Below are positions 43,145 through 54,400 of a DNA stretch of 64,000 nt, piece by piece. The DNA lies in the NCBI RefSeq assembly GCF_051020985.1, contig NC_135000.1:372001-436000 (forward strand), read 5' to 3'. The position numbers were made by a program, and so were the translations under genes. Every line of letters starts with the position of its first letter. Position 1 is the first letter of the stretch. The notes below the pieces were generated by a model that was not told the DNA's origin, did no database searches, and was given only the letters and a program-made list of their open reading frames with translations. The stretch is from Nomia melanderi (taxonomy: Eukaryota > Arthropoda > Insecta > Hymenoptera > Halictidae).

Positions 43145-43431
43145 TTTGTTAAAAACCCTTTTTGTTAAGTACTGACTCAACAAACAGAATGTATTTAGAA
43201 TGTATCATTTATGTGTAGTCCTAGTATAATTTTCGTTAAATAGGGTCTTGTTTTTACTATGATAACCATATACCATGGGTAACACGACTTACCCTCCGCG
43301 ATGCAAACTCCGCCAGCACAGCAGAGTTCCCTAAGAAGCCAAAGAACCTTCGGAAGAAAATCCAAACATAGCATAGCTGCGAGAAGTTACCCTCAACGGA
43401 GCACAAGGCTCCCCTCCAATGCGCGTGCTAT
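43145..43431. other. Junction region between viral insert and LTR
   Basis: The AT-rich part to about 43290 probably belongs to the viral insert. From 43290 to 43431 the composition changes to CAG/CCA-rich sequence with a frame (43301-43666) that I cannot identify. Confidence 0.35.
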
Positions 43432-43918
43432 TGTGACGTTGGCCGCTGACCGACGTTGGCTGTGCGTTAGCCACCGACCTCGCCCCACGATAAATAGATA
43501 TAAGTACTCCAATCTATATGGTTTTCGTCGGCTCAAGCCGACACCCCCACCAGCCGCGGCGAGCCTTCCTGCGTGCAGCCCGCCGGAGCTAGGTCACTTG
43601 CACTTGAACTTCTTCTTCAGCTCTCATCACTTATCATCAGCTCTCTTCTTCACTGGGCTCTTCTAGCCCAGTCTCCAGTTCTCTAGTTCCGCTAGATCTA
43701 CTCACTTGACAAATCTGTTCTTCTCAGAACAAACGACTCCTTCAACTTCATTGCCAGTGGTTGACTAGTTGTCTAGATTGCTGGAGCATCGTATCTTAAA
43801 TCAGTTATTTTCTAAGAGTTTGTTAAACTATTGTATCAGAAGGAGTGTTGCAATATATAAGTATTTTTGAAACTAACTTCTGTGTCGTCACTTCGCGCAT
43901 CACTCCTCAAAATCTACA
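43432..43918 (+). repeat. Complete LTR, BEL/Pao-like
   Basis: A 487-bp segment begins TGTGACGTTGG and ends ATCTACA, with a TATA-like ATAAATAGATATAAG at about 43490 and pyrimidine-rich U5-like sequence. Its first 60 bp match the truncated LTR at 41173-41232. I see no target duplication, so it is either the distal LTR of the env-bearing element displaced by the viral insert, or a solo LTR. Confidence 0.6.
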
Positions 43919-43928
43919 TCTTCCGCAA

Positions 43929-44006
43929 CTCGGCCTTATGGCTAAGATCGCTTCTCGGCCTTATGGCTAAGATCGCTTCTCGGCCTTATGACTAAGATCA
44001 AAGTGT
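43929..44006 (+). repeat. Tandem U2 snRNA 5'-end repeats (25-bp units)
   Basis: CTCGGCCTTATGGCTAAGAT recurs at 43929, 43954 and, with one change, 43979, a period of exactly 25 bp. The final unit with its lead-in (43972-44006, ATCGCTTCTCGG...AAAGTGT) equals the first 35 nt of insect-type U2 snRNA except for one G-to-A change. After AAAGTGT the match ends and R2-like 5' sequence begins. No downstream U2 sequence is present, so this is not a U2 gene. Confidence 0.85.
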
Positions 44007-45415
44007 GTAACGCGGTAAAACGGTAAACACGCAACTGTGCGGCCGAGTTGCGATCGGGCGTGTGCGCGGAGTTCCTGTTAGTGAGTGGACGTCAGGTCGG
44101 CCCGCTTGCGGTGCAACCCCAGTGCAGTCCTCGGTGGAGTGGGCGGCTACGTCGCTCTTCCTCCATCGAGATCACTGTACTCCTCCGCAACCGTCACCTG
44201 TTAGTCTCCTCACTGATTGCCACGTCGGAGGCTGTCATTTTTCCAGGCAGTCTTCGACACCGGACTTAGTTCCGGCGGAGTCAGTGGAGTGTTAGCGTGT
44301 GGCGATATTCCTACTGTCGCTTTCTAACTTAGTTTCTCTTCTCTTTCTCTGTCAAATCCCACTTAGTCTATCTTCCCCATTTCGCATCGCTGTGGCACTT
44401 AGAAATATTAGCCACAGCAACTCTATCTATCTGTCACTTTCGACTCACTTAGCGTAGGACTCAGTCTTAAGAAGCGATGCAGGACCGCGGTGATAGTGCG
44501 CATGTCACCTCCTGCACTACCGAGGGGAGTAACAGCCTCGCCCTGGTGTTAGAGTTCCCTTTCCCGCCGGATTTCTGATGTCCAACCTGCTTCGGACTTG
44601 ACTAAACACGTCCGGAAACACCATCCGGGCGTTGTACCAATCTACAAGTGCCGTGAGTGTGGCTTCACCGGCAACGGGAAATATCCTTTAAAGTCGGTGA
44701 AGCTGCACCACGGACAAATACACAGTTCCGAACACCAGAACAGTCCGCGTGGGACTTGCACACTTCCCGCGTTAGGCTCGAGCGGTCCGAGCAACACCTC
44801 GTGTCGGGGAGTATCGCGACACTCGCCCTCGCAGAACCGCGCGCTGCTGCAATAGCTGCTGCCAATATGGCGGCCCAGTCCCCGCCCCGCCCCTGCCCAC
44901 CCACACCCCTTCACCGGCGAGGGATGCATCGGGGACGGCAGCCACCATCACAACGACGCGGCGCACCATGGCGGCAGCGGCAAATACAACATCCACGGGG
45001 ACAACCACCATCACCACGACTACGGGGACGACCACCATGAGGACGACGACGAGGACGACGAAAACGACGAGACCGATGGCGAGGAGGGGCAAGACGCGGG
45101 TCTTGAAGCAAACGACATTGCGTGGGTTGCTGGTAACGGCGGCTGCGACGGCTATGACGACGTCGTATCGCGCGCCGCCGTCCAGCACCCCCGTAATGAC
45201 AATCACAATTGGGCCCACCACCCACGCCCAGCCCGCGCCCCCACCCCCCACACAACCAAACTACCCCAAACCTAAGGGGACGCCACCCGTCCAGAAGAGC
45301 GGCAGCCCGCTACGGCGATCGGAGTCGGCTGCCCCCAGGACATAGCCGCCGGCTGCAAGGGCGCCCGCATTAAGGAGGGGCTCCGATCCCACTGCCGCCA
45401 CTGCATCTAGACTCA
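44007..45415 (+). mobile_element. R2-like element, 5' part (interrupted by R1-like copy C)
   Basis: This is the 5' UTR and N-terminal coding part of the element that resumes at 51505. The two parts are joined by the 14-bp duplication TGCATCTAGACTCA (45402-45415 and 51491-51504). It starts right after the U2-like repeats, which makes 44007 a good candidate for the true 5' end. Excluding copy C, the element is about 5.2 kb. Confidence 0.8.
44555..45415 (+). pseudogene. R2-like ORF N-terminus with zinc fingers
   Basis: A CCHH-type finger (CPTC...TKHVRKHHPG, with a stop before it and a one-base shift inside) is followed by a second (YKCRECGFTGNGKYPLKSVK...H...H) at about 44631-44710. These are typical of the DNA-binding N-terminus of R2-clade proteins. 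Beyond them the coding frame is uncertain. The stretch 44900-45100 contains GAC/CAC/GGAC repeats, read as Asp/His-rich, Thr-rich or Arg-rich in different frames, so frame changes are likely. The zinc fingers would recognise the target DNA. Confidence 0.7.
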
Positions 45416-45945
45416 GGGGTTCACCGCTAGGAGGCGCAGGATACAGACGCGAGTTCACGTCGCTCCGTGTTTCGAGGCCCAAAAAAGTGGTAAATGTCAA
45501 GGATAAATCAATTTTCGCAGTATAAAGTGAAGTGCAAGTGTTTCTGAGCATTCTGTGCAAAGAATCGTGGAATTCGGACAGCGGGGGCCGAATTTCAGAA
45601 GGAAATAAAAGTTAGCGTCGGTTGGTGACGTCATCTGGCGTAACCTGAAATTTTCAAAGACTCGGATTCGTCTTAATAACCGCGGGACCGTAGAATCGCC
45701 GCGGCCAGTGGTCTAAATAAGACGTTGTGGCGTAGTGCTGTGATAATTTCCGGTGAATTGTCACAAACTAAGGATATTTATCGATATATATTAGGGTACC
45801 AACGACAACAGATTTGTCGACGCCATCTTGGACGCCATCTTGGACGGCCATATTGAAAATCAGCGACCTGTAGCGCCGTCACCGGAGTACCGAGGAAACA
45901 CTCAGTTTCGAGTCGTCAGCCGTGGCGACAACAGCTGTTGCCGTA

Positions 45946-47358
45946 GCATGACGCGGAAGGCGACGCGAAGCCGTGCAGCTGCCGAAGAGAAACCCGCGAT
46001 GTGGTCCCCCGCAATAGAATCACCTGATACCAGCGAGGTGGACTCTCCTGTCAGGGAGGAATGCCGACGCGCCAGGAAGGGAAAAAGGAAGGCGCGCACT
46101 CTGGACTCGGAGTCGGACTCTGACTGCTCTTCACGCCCGGTGTCGAAAATACCCGTACCGGCGAAGAAGAAGGTATAGCCCGAGGCTGCGGAACCGCGCA
46201 AAGCAGCGAGCAGGACAACAACGAAGTCCGTGATGCCTGATGTCAGCCCCTTAACCACCATGGGACTGAAGGAGAAAGCCGAACAGGTGCAGAAGACCGT
46301 GGTTGAGCACCGGGGAACACAATAAGTCCCAGCACCAATAAATTAATCATGACCGCCTTCGCCACCGTAAACGGCCTACTTGACCGCGCCCTTATGGCTA
46401 ATGCCCACCTCGAGGGCCAGATAGTGGCCCTCCGCAGCGCGTCCCACCCACAGCCCTCCTTCAGGACCCAGCCCCGCCCCCCACCAACCCCGCGAACCCC
46501 CCGAAAGCCACGCCACCCGCCAGTCACGGACAACCGATAACCTATGCACAACGACTCGGGGTCTCCTCCAAAATCGCGGCCCTTTCGAATATCAGGCGCG
46601 ACCCCCGCAACGTCGTAACAATCACACCGAAGGACCGGCAAGCCTTCGCTAATAGCGAAGAAACTAAGAAGGCGGTCCTCAAATTGGTGTCCCCCGCGAA
46701 ATCAAACCTCCAAGTGAGGAATATCAGAACAATTAACGGCAACGGTATCGTGATAGAGACGGTGAAAGGTAGTAACCTGTCGGGCCTAACCTCGAACGAC
46801 GAGCTAAAATCCGCCGGCTTCGTGGTCGCCCCCCCCCCCCCCAAGAAGGCCCCACGCGTCATTATCTACGACGCCCCGCGGTCTGGCAACGATCAGGCGA
46901 CGATCGAAGCGATTATTGCCCAAAATATCGACCCGAAGGACCGAAACCTCGTCAGGCAACACACTAAGGTGTCGTTTAAGTCTGGACCAAAAGATAGGGA
47001 CTCGTGCAATATAATCCTCGAGGTATCCAGACCCGTTAGGGATATTCTCGCCAAAAAGGACAGATTATACGTAGGGTGGAAGTGTTGCCGGTTAGGCGAC
47101 TATGTAGCGGCAACCCGCTGCTACAAGTGCCAATCGTTTGGCCACACCACGAAACACTGCCGCGCAGAAAAGGAAGTTTGCGGGCATTGCGCGACCGCGG
47201 GCCACAATTTCAAAACGTGCCCGAAAAAGAAAGAAGCACCAACTTGCTCCAACTGCCGTAAACACGGCAAGGAGCACCAACACTCCGTCACAAGCAAGGA
47301 GTGCCCCTCCTACCGGCAAGCTATCAATCAGGTGCTGATCCGTACTGACTATGCGTAA
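45946..47358 (+). pseudogene. R1-like ORF1 (gag) of copy C
   Basis: The start MTRKATRSRAAAEEK matches copy B. A basic/acidic N-terminus (RKARTLDSESDSDCSSRPVS) runs to a TAG at about 46179, where copy B has a sense codon. After two frame changes (46180-46560) the frame is open to 47358. It covers KDRQAFANSEETKKAVLKLV, VIIYDAPRSGNDQATIEAII, and three zinc knuckles: CYKCQSFGHTTKHC, CGHCATAGHNFKTC and CSNCRKHGKEHQHSVTSKEC. The order and three-knuckle count are typical of R1-clade ORF1, the RNA-binding particle protein. A C run at about 46831-46842 is a likely slippage site. Its stop overlaps the ORF2 start by 8 nt (ATGCGTAA). Confidence 0.88.
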
Positions 47359-50330
47359 ATCTTTCATGAGCGGTAGTCAGGAGATTAAAATAGCACAAGC
47401 TAATTTACGTGGCTCACGGACAGCTTTCCTGGAGATGAGCCACGTAATGAGCCGCGAGCATATCGACATCCTGCTCATGCAGGAGCCGTACAACGTGAAG
47501 GACAAATTCATCAGCCTCACGAATTGTACGGCAGTCACCGGCGCGAAGCCTGGCAACCGAGCCATGGCAGGTATCGTGATACGCGACCCCAATCTCGCGA
47601 TCCTTAAGCTGTCGCATCTCAGCGACGACTATTGTACGTGTATTGAGGTTACAGGACCATTCGGCAAACTGTACCTCGCCAGCGTATACTTCAAGTTCTC
47701 TCACGATATCGAAAGGTATCTTGAGAGAATCACCCAGATAAGCCGCTCCCTCCGCGGAAATAGGTTAATAATAGCAGCGGATGCCAACGCGAACTCCTCG
47801 CTATGGCACTCCGCCATCACCGATCAGCGAGGCGAACAATTCGAATGGGTCATTTCTCAGGAGAATCTAGTAGTGCTCAATGAACCCGGTAATCCCCCAA
47901 CGTTTAGAAACCACAAAGGTTCATCGAATGTGGACGTTACGCTGTCGGACCTCACGACGGTCAAGTATATAGATAACTGGACAGTCCACGAAAACTGGAC
48001 CACGAGTGATCACAATCCGATCACCTTCGTGTATAACGCCCCAACATGCGCGAACCCTTCAATCCCGCAAGCCAGGTTCCGAACATGCCGGGCCAACTGG
48101 GCTAAATTCCAGGAATCTCTGACCAGAAACTTCTCTAATCCGCCCCAGATTTCTCAATCCGACAGCAGAGCCACTGTAGAGTCGCTAGCGACATCCGTAG
48201 AAGGCGCGATCGTCCGCGCCGCAGAAACCTCCCTGCCCGGAAGAAATTCCACAAAAAGTCAGTTCCTTGGTGGACGGAAAATTTGACTTCGCTTAAGAAG
48301 AACACCTACCGCTTGCGGAAGGCCTTCCAAATGGAGTCCGTTCCCTCCATCAGGAATGCGAAACGCATCGAGTACCTTCGGATCCGTAGGAAATACACCT
48401 ACGAGATCCAACGCACGAAACGCTCCAGCTGGCGCGAGTTCATTTCCACCCTCGGTAACGAAGACCCCTGGGGAGCGGTTATGCGTGAAGAGAATTCCCC
48501 CGGACAAGGTTCTCGCGTCAACTCCGGCACCGGCAGGAGTCCCGATGACGTGGGAACAAACCGCGCGTAAACTCCTTGAGTCCCTCGTCCCAGATGACAC
48601 TCCTGACACCCAGGAGTGCCAGCGACACAGGCGTGTTCTCTGTCCCGTGCCGCCCTCAGTCCCCGACTCGCCACCGTTTACTGATCTCGAGATCAGCCAT
48701 GCGATGCGCTCCCTCCGAAACCGGAAAGCCCCTAGCCTTAACCTCATCGAAGTGGAGATGATCAAAGCCGCCTACCAGATCCTTATGAGCCACTTCGCCG
48801 CCCTATATCACGGATGCCTGATCCACGGATGCTTCCCGGCACCGTGGAAGTCGGGCTCCATTCGTGCCCTCCTCAAAGGTGCCGACCGCGACGAGTCTCT
48901 TGTCAGTTCCTACAGACCCATTTGCCTGCTCTCTGTGCTAGGCAAGGGTCTGGAGAAACTACTCCACAAGAGACTCGAACCGATTTTCCTCCACCCCGAT
49001 TTCGCGTCCCCGAGGCAGTTCGGCTTCCGAAGGGGGAGGTCGACCGCTGACGCTATCCTATGCGTGCGAGACTGCCTCGAGAGGTCAACGGAAAAATACG
49101 CTCTCGCGATTTTGTTCGACATCTCGAGGGCATTCGACCACGTATGGTGGCCCAGTATTCTCTTCCGCCTGAAAGAGCGGGGCTGCCCCAGTAACATATA
49201 CTCGTTAGTCCTCGATTATCTGAGCGATCGTACGGTCTCGCTGATAGGGAAACAGTCTCGCGTCGATAAGTCGGTCTCCAGGGACTGCCCTCAGGGCTCT
49301 ATCTTGGGCCCCAGCCTCTGGAATCTCGTATTTGACGATCTGCTGGACACCCTGAGCAGCGAGGGCGTTGAGGCGTTCGCTTATGTGGACGACCTTCTCA
49401 TCCTCATCTCGGGTGACAGCAGACTCGAACTAGAAGAAAAGGGACAGGGCGCGACGACCACCATCGAAAGATGGTGCGAGTCGGAGAAACTCTCCCTCTC
49501 GCAGAACAAGTCGGAGATGATCCTTCTTCGTGGTCATCTCGACATCAAAAGGCCTCCGAAGATTAAAATTCAAGCGAGACAGATCCGTATGGTCGAATCA
49601 GTTAGGTACCTCGGCGTTCACTTCGATCAAGGCCTGAGGATCCGCACGCATGTGCGGAAAATCAGGTCGAAGTGCGCCGAGAAATTCAACTCCCTGGCCG
49701 CCATCGCACGTAGAAATTGGGGTCTCGTACGCAGCGCCGGCATGGAGCGATCTGCTAAACAAAACATGTATCCGCGATCTGCAAATTACGCAAAGGCACG
49801 CACTCCTGCGTACCACAAAAGCGTATAACAAAACCTCCATCGACGCCCTCCTCGTTATGGCAGGTGCCCTCCGATCGATCTCTACATCAGACGAGCAGCG
49901 CTAATATACGAGGCCAGAATAAGGAACTCAGACGCCTCCGCAATAGGAACGACTGCCCGGAATGCGACCGACGGAGATATCTCCGTGTCCCTGCTGCGCG
50001 AATGGCAGGAGAGGTGGGACAACTCCCAACACGGGAGACACACCCACCACCTCCTGCCGGACGTGGAGCTCCGGATGAACATGGGATGAGTCTTCTTAGA
50101 CCACTACGTATCCCAGTTCATCTCCGGACACGGCGACTTCGCGGCCAAACTCCACAGCCTAGGACTGACCGAAAGCCCACGCTGTCGATGCGGTGTGAAC
50201 GATACACCCCATCACACGTTCTTCGAGTACGCTCTGTACGAAACAGAGCGCGCTCCACTCCGGACCCTCCTACAGGGAAAACAAAACAGCGGATGCCCCC
50301 ACCTGCCCCCACCTTGCTCGACAAGGCCAT
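47351..50330 (+). pseudogene. R1-like ORF2 of copy C: APE endonuclease and reverse transcriptase
   Basis: The endonuclease (47381-48040) shows IKIAQANLRGS, LLMQEPYNVKDKF, IIAADANANSSLWHS, SNVDVTLS and SDHNPI, the expected APE-type active-site series. A linker follows (KSVPWWTENL), then the RT with SSYRPICLLSVLGKGLEKLL, ILFDISRAFDHVWW (motif A), CPQGSILGPSLWN (motif B) and FAYVDDLLIL (YVDD at 49382-49393). Next come the YLGVHFDQGLRIR block and the C-terminal region with CRCGVNDTPHHTFFEY, where the last Cys of the zinc motif is replaced. Two compensating shifts (about 48235 and 48480) leave 48240-48480 in another frame. A deletion of about 56 bp at 49728 moves the C-terminus to other frames. 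One extra stop lies at about 50088. These make the gene non-functional, though its RT core is intact. Confidence 0.9.
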
Positions 50331-51490
50331 CTTCCCGACCGCAGCCGAAGTAATCCGCAGGATACTTAGGCTGAAGGAAGGGAGTAACCAGTCGACATTA
50401 ACTGTCACGACCGACCCAACCTCCCCCTCCCACCGCCCATCAACCACCCGCCCCCCCACGGAAAAAAGGCCGCTTAGATCCGCGATACCGCGAACCACCG
50501 CAGCCGCGAACCTAGATCACCCGAACCACCTTCTACCAGTGGTAAGGCTGGTTGGGGTCGAGCTCCCCAGCAGTACCAACAGCACTGCGACACCGCAATC
50601 TCTGCCCGCCCACCCACTGAAACCCGATGGTGAGGCTGATCCGGGTAACGCCGCCTCCACGCAGCGACCGCACCAGGACCTCATCACCCACGCGAATCCG
50701 CGCCCGCCACAAAGTCCAACCCACCGCGAAACCGCGAGACCACACCCCGCGAAACCGCGCCTACCCCCGCCAAATCCGCGGCCCCAACCCCAACCACCCG
50801 CGAAAACCGCGGAATACCGTGAAAAACCGCGATCTCCCCCTCACGAAACCGCGCCACCCCCGCGAAAAACGCGCCCCACCCCCCGCGAATACCGCTACCC
50901 CCTTCATTTTTTTTCCTCCTTCTCTTTTCTTTTCTTTTCTTCTCTTTTCTTTTCTTCTCTTGTCTTTTCTTTTCTCGTCTTCTCTTTTCTTTTCCTCTCT
51001 TTTCTTTTTCTTCTCTTTTCTTTTCCTCTCTTTTCTTTTTCTTCCGCTTCTTTTCCTCTCCTTCTCCTCCCCCCCTTTCCGCCTTTTCAAAACCCTGACA
51101 GTCCATGCGGCCGGCACTTCGGCGTCGTGACTGTAAGGTTCAACGGCAACAGCACCTGCTGACGCCATCCCGCCGGGTGTCGAGCTTTAACGCTGGCGGC
51201 TCTACCTCTTCGTGGTCCCCGCTGGACAGCGCTGGGCGTTGCCTGCAACGTCCAGGGCTGAGTAAACGAGCCGCCACCCCTCTTCTAGGGGTAGACACAA
51301 CTTGCCCGATGATATACCTCTTAGGGATTGAGGACAGGGTTATTCCAAGCCTAGCCCGGTAAAACATCTACACCGAACAACTTCCCCTCGCAGGTGTGGT
51401 GCTGGAAAGTAGGGCTCTTCTGGCCGGCGAACGTCGATATGGGGGAAAACCCCGAGGTGCGACTGCCCACTCTGGGCTGCCAACACTACT
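50331..51490 (+). repeat. R1-like 3' UTR with C-rich and polypyrimidine parts (copy C)
   Basis: The C-rich, CGCGAAACCGCG-like segment (50400-50905), the (TTTTC)n tract (50906-51100), and the conserved 3' block from CAGTCCATGCGGCCGGCACT to GCCAACACTACT at 51490. The end lines up with copy A at 3251. Confidence 0.85.
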
Positions 51491-54400
51491 TGCATCTAGA
51501 CTCACCCCACTGGGCAGAAGAACGGCCCCCGCTACCAGGGGGTCGTCTGGCATCCCTCCAACGAGGACCCCGCCCGTTAGGACCCCGCCCACTACCACCC
51601 AAAGGCGGGTGTTACGGAGCACGAGGGGTGCCAGCGTCCCGGTGGAGGTGGGCAAAAGAATCACCACCACCAACACCAGGAGGACAGTGGCGGCTCCGAC
51701 CGGAGCCAGAAGAACGTCCCCGAGGTTAGGAGGGACCACCACGCCCACACACCACCCCCAAGGGCGGTGGAAGGAAGGAAGAGTCCCTCCAGCGGCCCAT
51801 CACCATCAAGGGCCGCACAACGGAAACCCTCGGGGGTAAGGACGGCGGCATCGCCATCCTACGCCGCCACCACAGCGGGCGCCCCTAGCTTAACGTCACC
51901 TTCGTCACCGATAGATGTTGCACCGGAAAGGGGGCTGCAAACGACCCGGGCAATGTCAGCCCCGCCCGGGTCCCTTCCGCCACGCTGCAGCCCCTCACCA
52001 AGGAAGACACGGAGCCCCAAAAAGACGCCGGCCACCCGCGGCATGGAGGGGGCTCTGATTCCGGCGACATCGGCGACGTTATACACCTCCACCATGACCA
52101 CCACCTGCAGCGGGGGGCCGATTATGACCCTCCTGCCTATTGTGGGAGGAGCGATGGTGGCCTGGCCGCGACCACCATCTCCAGCGGCCCCGCTCCTCCC
52201 ACCCATCGAAGAGGTGGAGGTGCAGCAGCCGGCCGAGGCAGCCGTAACCCCGGATTCTCCACCGGAGCCGTGGCGAATCGCCGCTGGTTCCCGCCGACGC
52301 CACCACCGCGGGATCCTGTCGTCCAGCTCGTCGTCCGAGGAGGAGGCATCGCCGCTGCCGCCAGAGAAGAGGACGCCTCCGCCCATCCGACCATCGCGGG
52401 AAAAGTCCCCCGCCCGGCCGCCACCGGGCAGCAGCAGCAGCAGTAACAACAGCGCTTCGCGTAGCGACGCGAATCGCCCTGGAAAAGGATGCTCCGTGGC
52501 ATCCTCGGTGAGTCACAGTACATCGTTTAGCCCCACGCGACTCCCGAGCGTCCCCCGTAGTGCCCCCGGCTCCATTTTAACTTTGCGGGAAGGGGTAGAT
52601 TTAAATCGCGCGGGGGGGGGGATAATCGGAGGCCCGTCCCCGTTGATGCAACCGTGAGGGGTGCTCCTGCCTCCGCGACGGAGGCGACTGCACCTGCGAG
52701 AAGTCGCAGACCGGCCACACCCTCGCGTGCTTCGGGACCTCGTGAGCCCAGGCGTCCTGCGGCATCCGGGCAGCCCTCTCGAAGAAGGGGCGCCATCCGG
52801 CCTTTGGTGGGGGAAGCGTTCCCTTCGGAGAGAGAGTTGTTGATCGGTATGGCGCAGAACGCTGGCTCCCTGGAGCAGCTGGAGGATGTCGCGAGGGAAA
52901 TCGCGGCATACCTTCAGGGCTTCAGAGTCGAGGGACCGACCACGAGAGGGGGCGGGACGGATAGGCCCTAACCGTGTGCGAGGGCTAGGGGCGTGCCGGG
53001 CGGCCAAGCGGCTCGCGGTTCGAGCGGTCACCGCGATCATCCTGTGTTGGCAGGTGGACGAACACGGGGAGACCAGGTAAGGGAGGCTACGCGGATACAA
53101 CGGCTCTTCAGGCAAAACCGTCGGCGTGCGGTTCAGGAGGTGCTCATGGGCCCATCCTTGCACTGTAAAGTGCCTAAGGACAGGGTACATGAGTACTTCC
53201 TCAACATGTACTCACCGGTGAGGAACCTGGGAGCTAGGCCTCCCCCGGCTTCCATCGAGGCTCCAGACAAGGCCAGCAATGTGGCCTTGGTGAAGCCCTT
53301 TGAAGTGAGTGAGGTGGATCGTCGGATCAGGCGTATGACAAACTCTGCGCCTGGTCCCGACGGTCTCACTTACAATGATCTGAAAAGGGCAGATCCGGGG
53401 TCACATTTGCTGACCTCATTGTTTAACGTATGTCTTCGTCTGGAGTCGGTCACCTCGTGTTGGAAAACTTCCAACACTGTGCTTGTGCACAAAAAGGGTG
53501 ATCGCGATGACCTGTCGAACTGGCGAACGCTGGCCATGTCCGACACGACCCCGAAGCTTTTCGCCGCTGTTCTGGCTGACCGTCTCGTCGCGTGGTCGGT
53601 CAAGAAAAAGCGCCTTAGTCCCGCGCAAAAGGGCTTCCTGCCGTACGAGGGGTGTTATGAACACAACTTCGTGCTGCAGGGAGCCCTTACAGACGCTCGC
53701 AGGTGGGGGCGTCAGGTGGTGGTGGCGTGGCTGGACCTGTCGAACGCGTTCGGCTCGGTCCCCCACGCCTCCATCTACCAATCCTTCGTGGAGGCCGGGG
53801 TTCCCTCTACTCTTCAGAATATTCTGAAGAGTATGTACCACGGTTGCACTACACGGGTGCGGACAGCCGATGGGTTTACAGACCCCGTTCCCATCCTCTC
53901 CGGGGTGCGCCAGGGCTGTCCGATGAGCCCTGTGGCGTTTAACCTCGCCCTGGAACCGGTGCTGCGCGCAGCTACCGGAACCTCGGCGGGTTACACGTTG
54001 CACGGCCATCGGCACAGTGTCCTGGCGTACGCGAACGATCTCGCGTTGATCGCCGACACCCCGGAGGGTATGGAAACGCTGCTAAAGGCAGTGGATGCTG
54101 CGGCGAGTGGCATCGGATTGCGGTTTAATCCCGCAAAATGCGCGACCCTCGGCCATACTAACCCGTCCAACAATGACCTGGCCGAGTACATCTCTGGTTC
54201 GCTGGAGGGGTACTTCGCCAGGGACGGGGGGGACATTTCTTCGCTGTGGTCGAGGGCGCGGAATGCGGCACGCAGGAGTCGGGACCTTCTTGGATTGCGT
54301 TGGCAGTGGAGCGAGGCGAGATCTGAGCTCGCGGTTACGCTCAGGGGTTCTCGCGATCGGGAGACCATTGTTCCGCCCGTGGCGAGGGGCCAGATAATCC

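Larger units (their letters stand above)
45416..51490 (+). mobile_element. R1-like non-LTR retrotransposon copy C (near full length)
   Basis: This is a 6,075-bp insertion with an exact 14-bp target duplication, TGCATCTAGACTCA, on both sides. That duplication length is the one produced by R1 elements. It has a 5' UTR (45416-45945), ORF1, an overlapping ORF2 (endonuclease plus RT), a polypyrimidine tract and a 3' UTR. It is the reference copy for this family in the window. ORF1 and ORF2 each carry a few lesions, so it is not active as read. Confidence 0.93.

Noticed and set aside
43929..44006. A functional U2 snRNA gene
   Set aside because: Only the first 35 nt are present, in tandem, with no Sm site or 3' part.
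44968..45255. Thr-rich and Val-rich frames at the GAC/CAC repeats
   Set aside because: These are low-complexity shadows of the R2-like N-terminal region. No frame can be chosen with confidence.
52079..52523. Minus-strand frames over the R2-like N-terminal region as genes
   Set aside because: The region is GC-rich and stop-poor on both strands. The plus strand is continuous with the R2-like protein.
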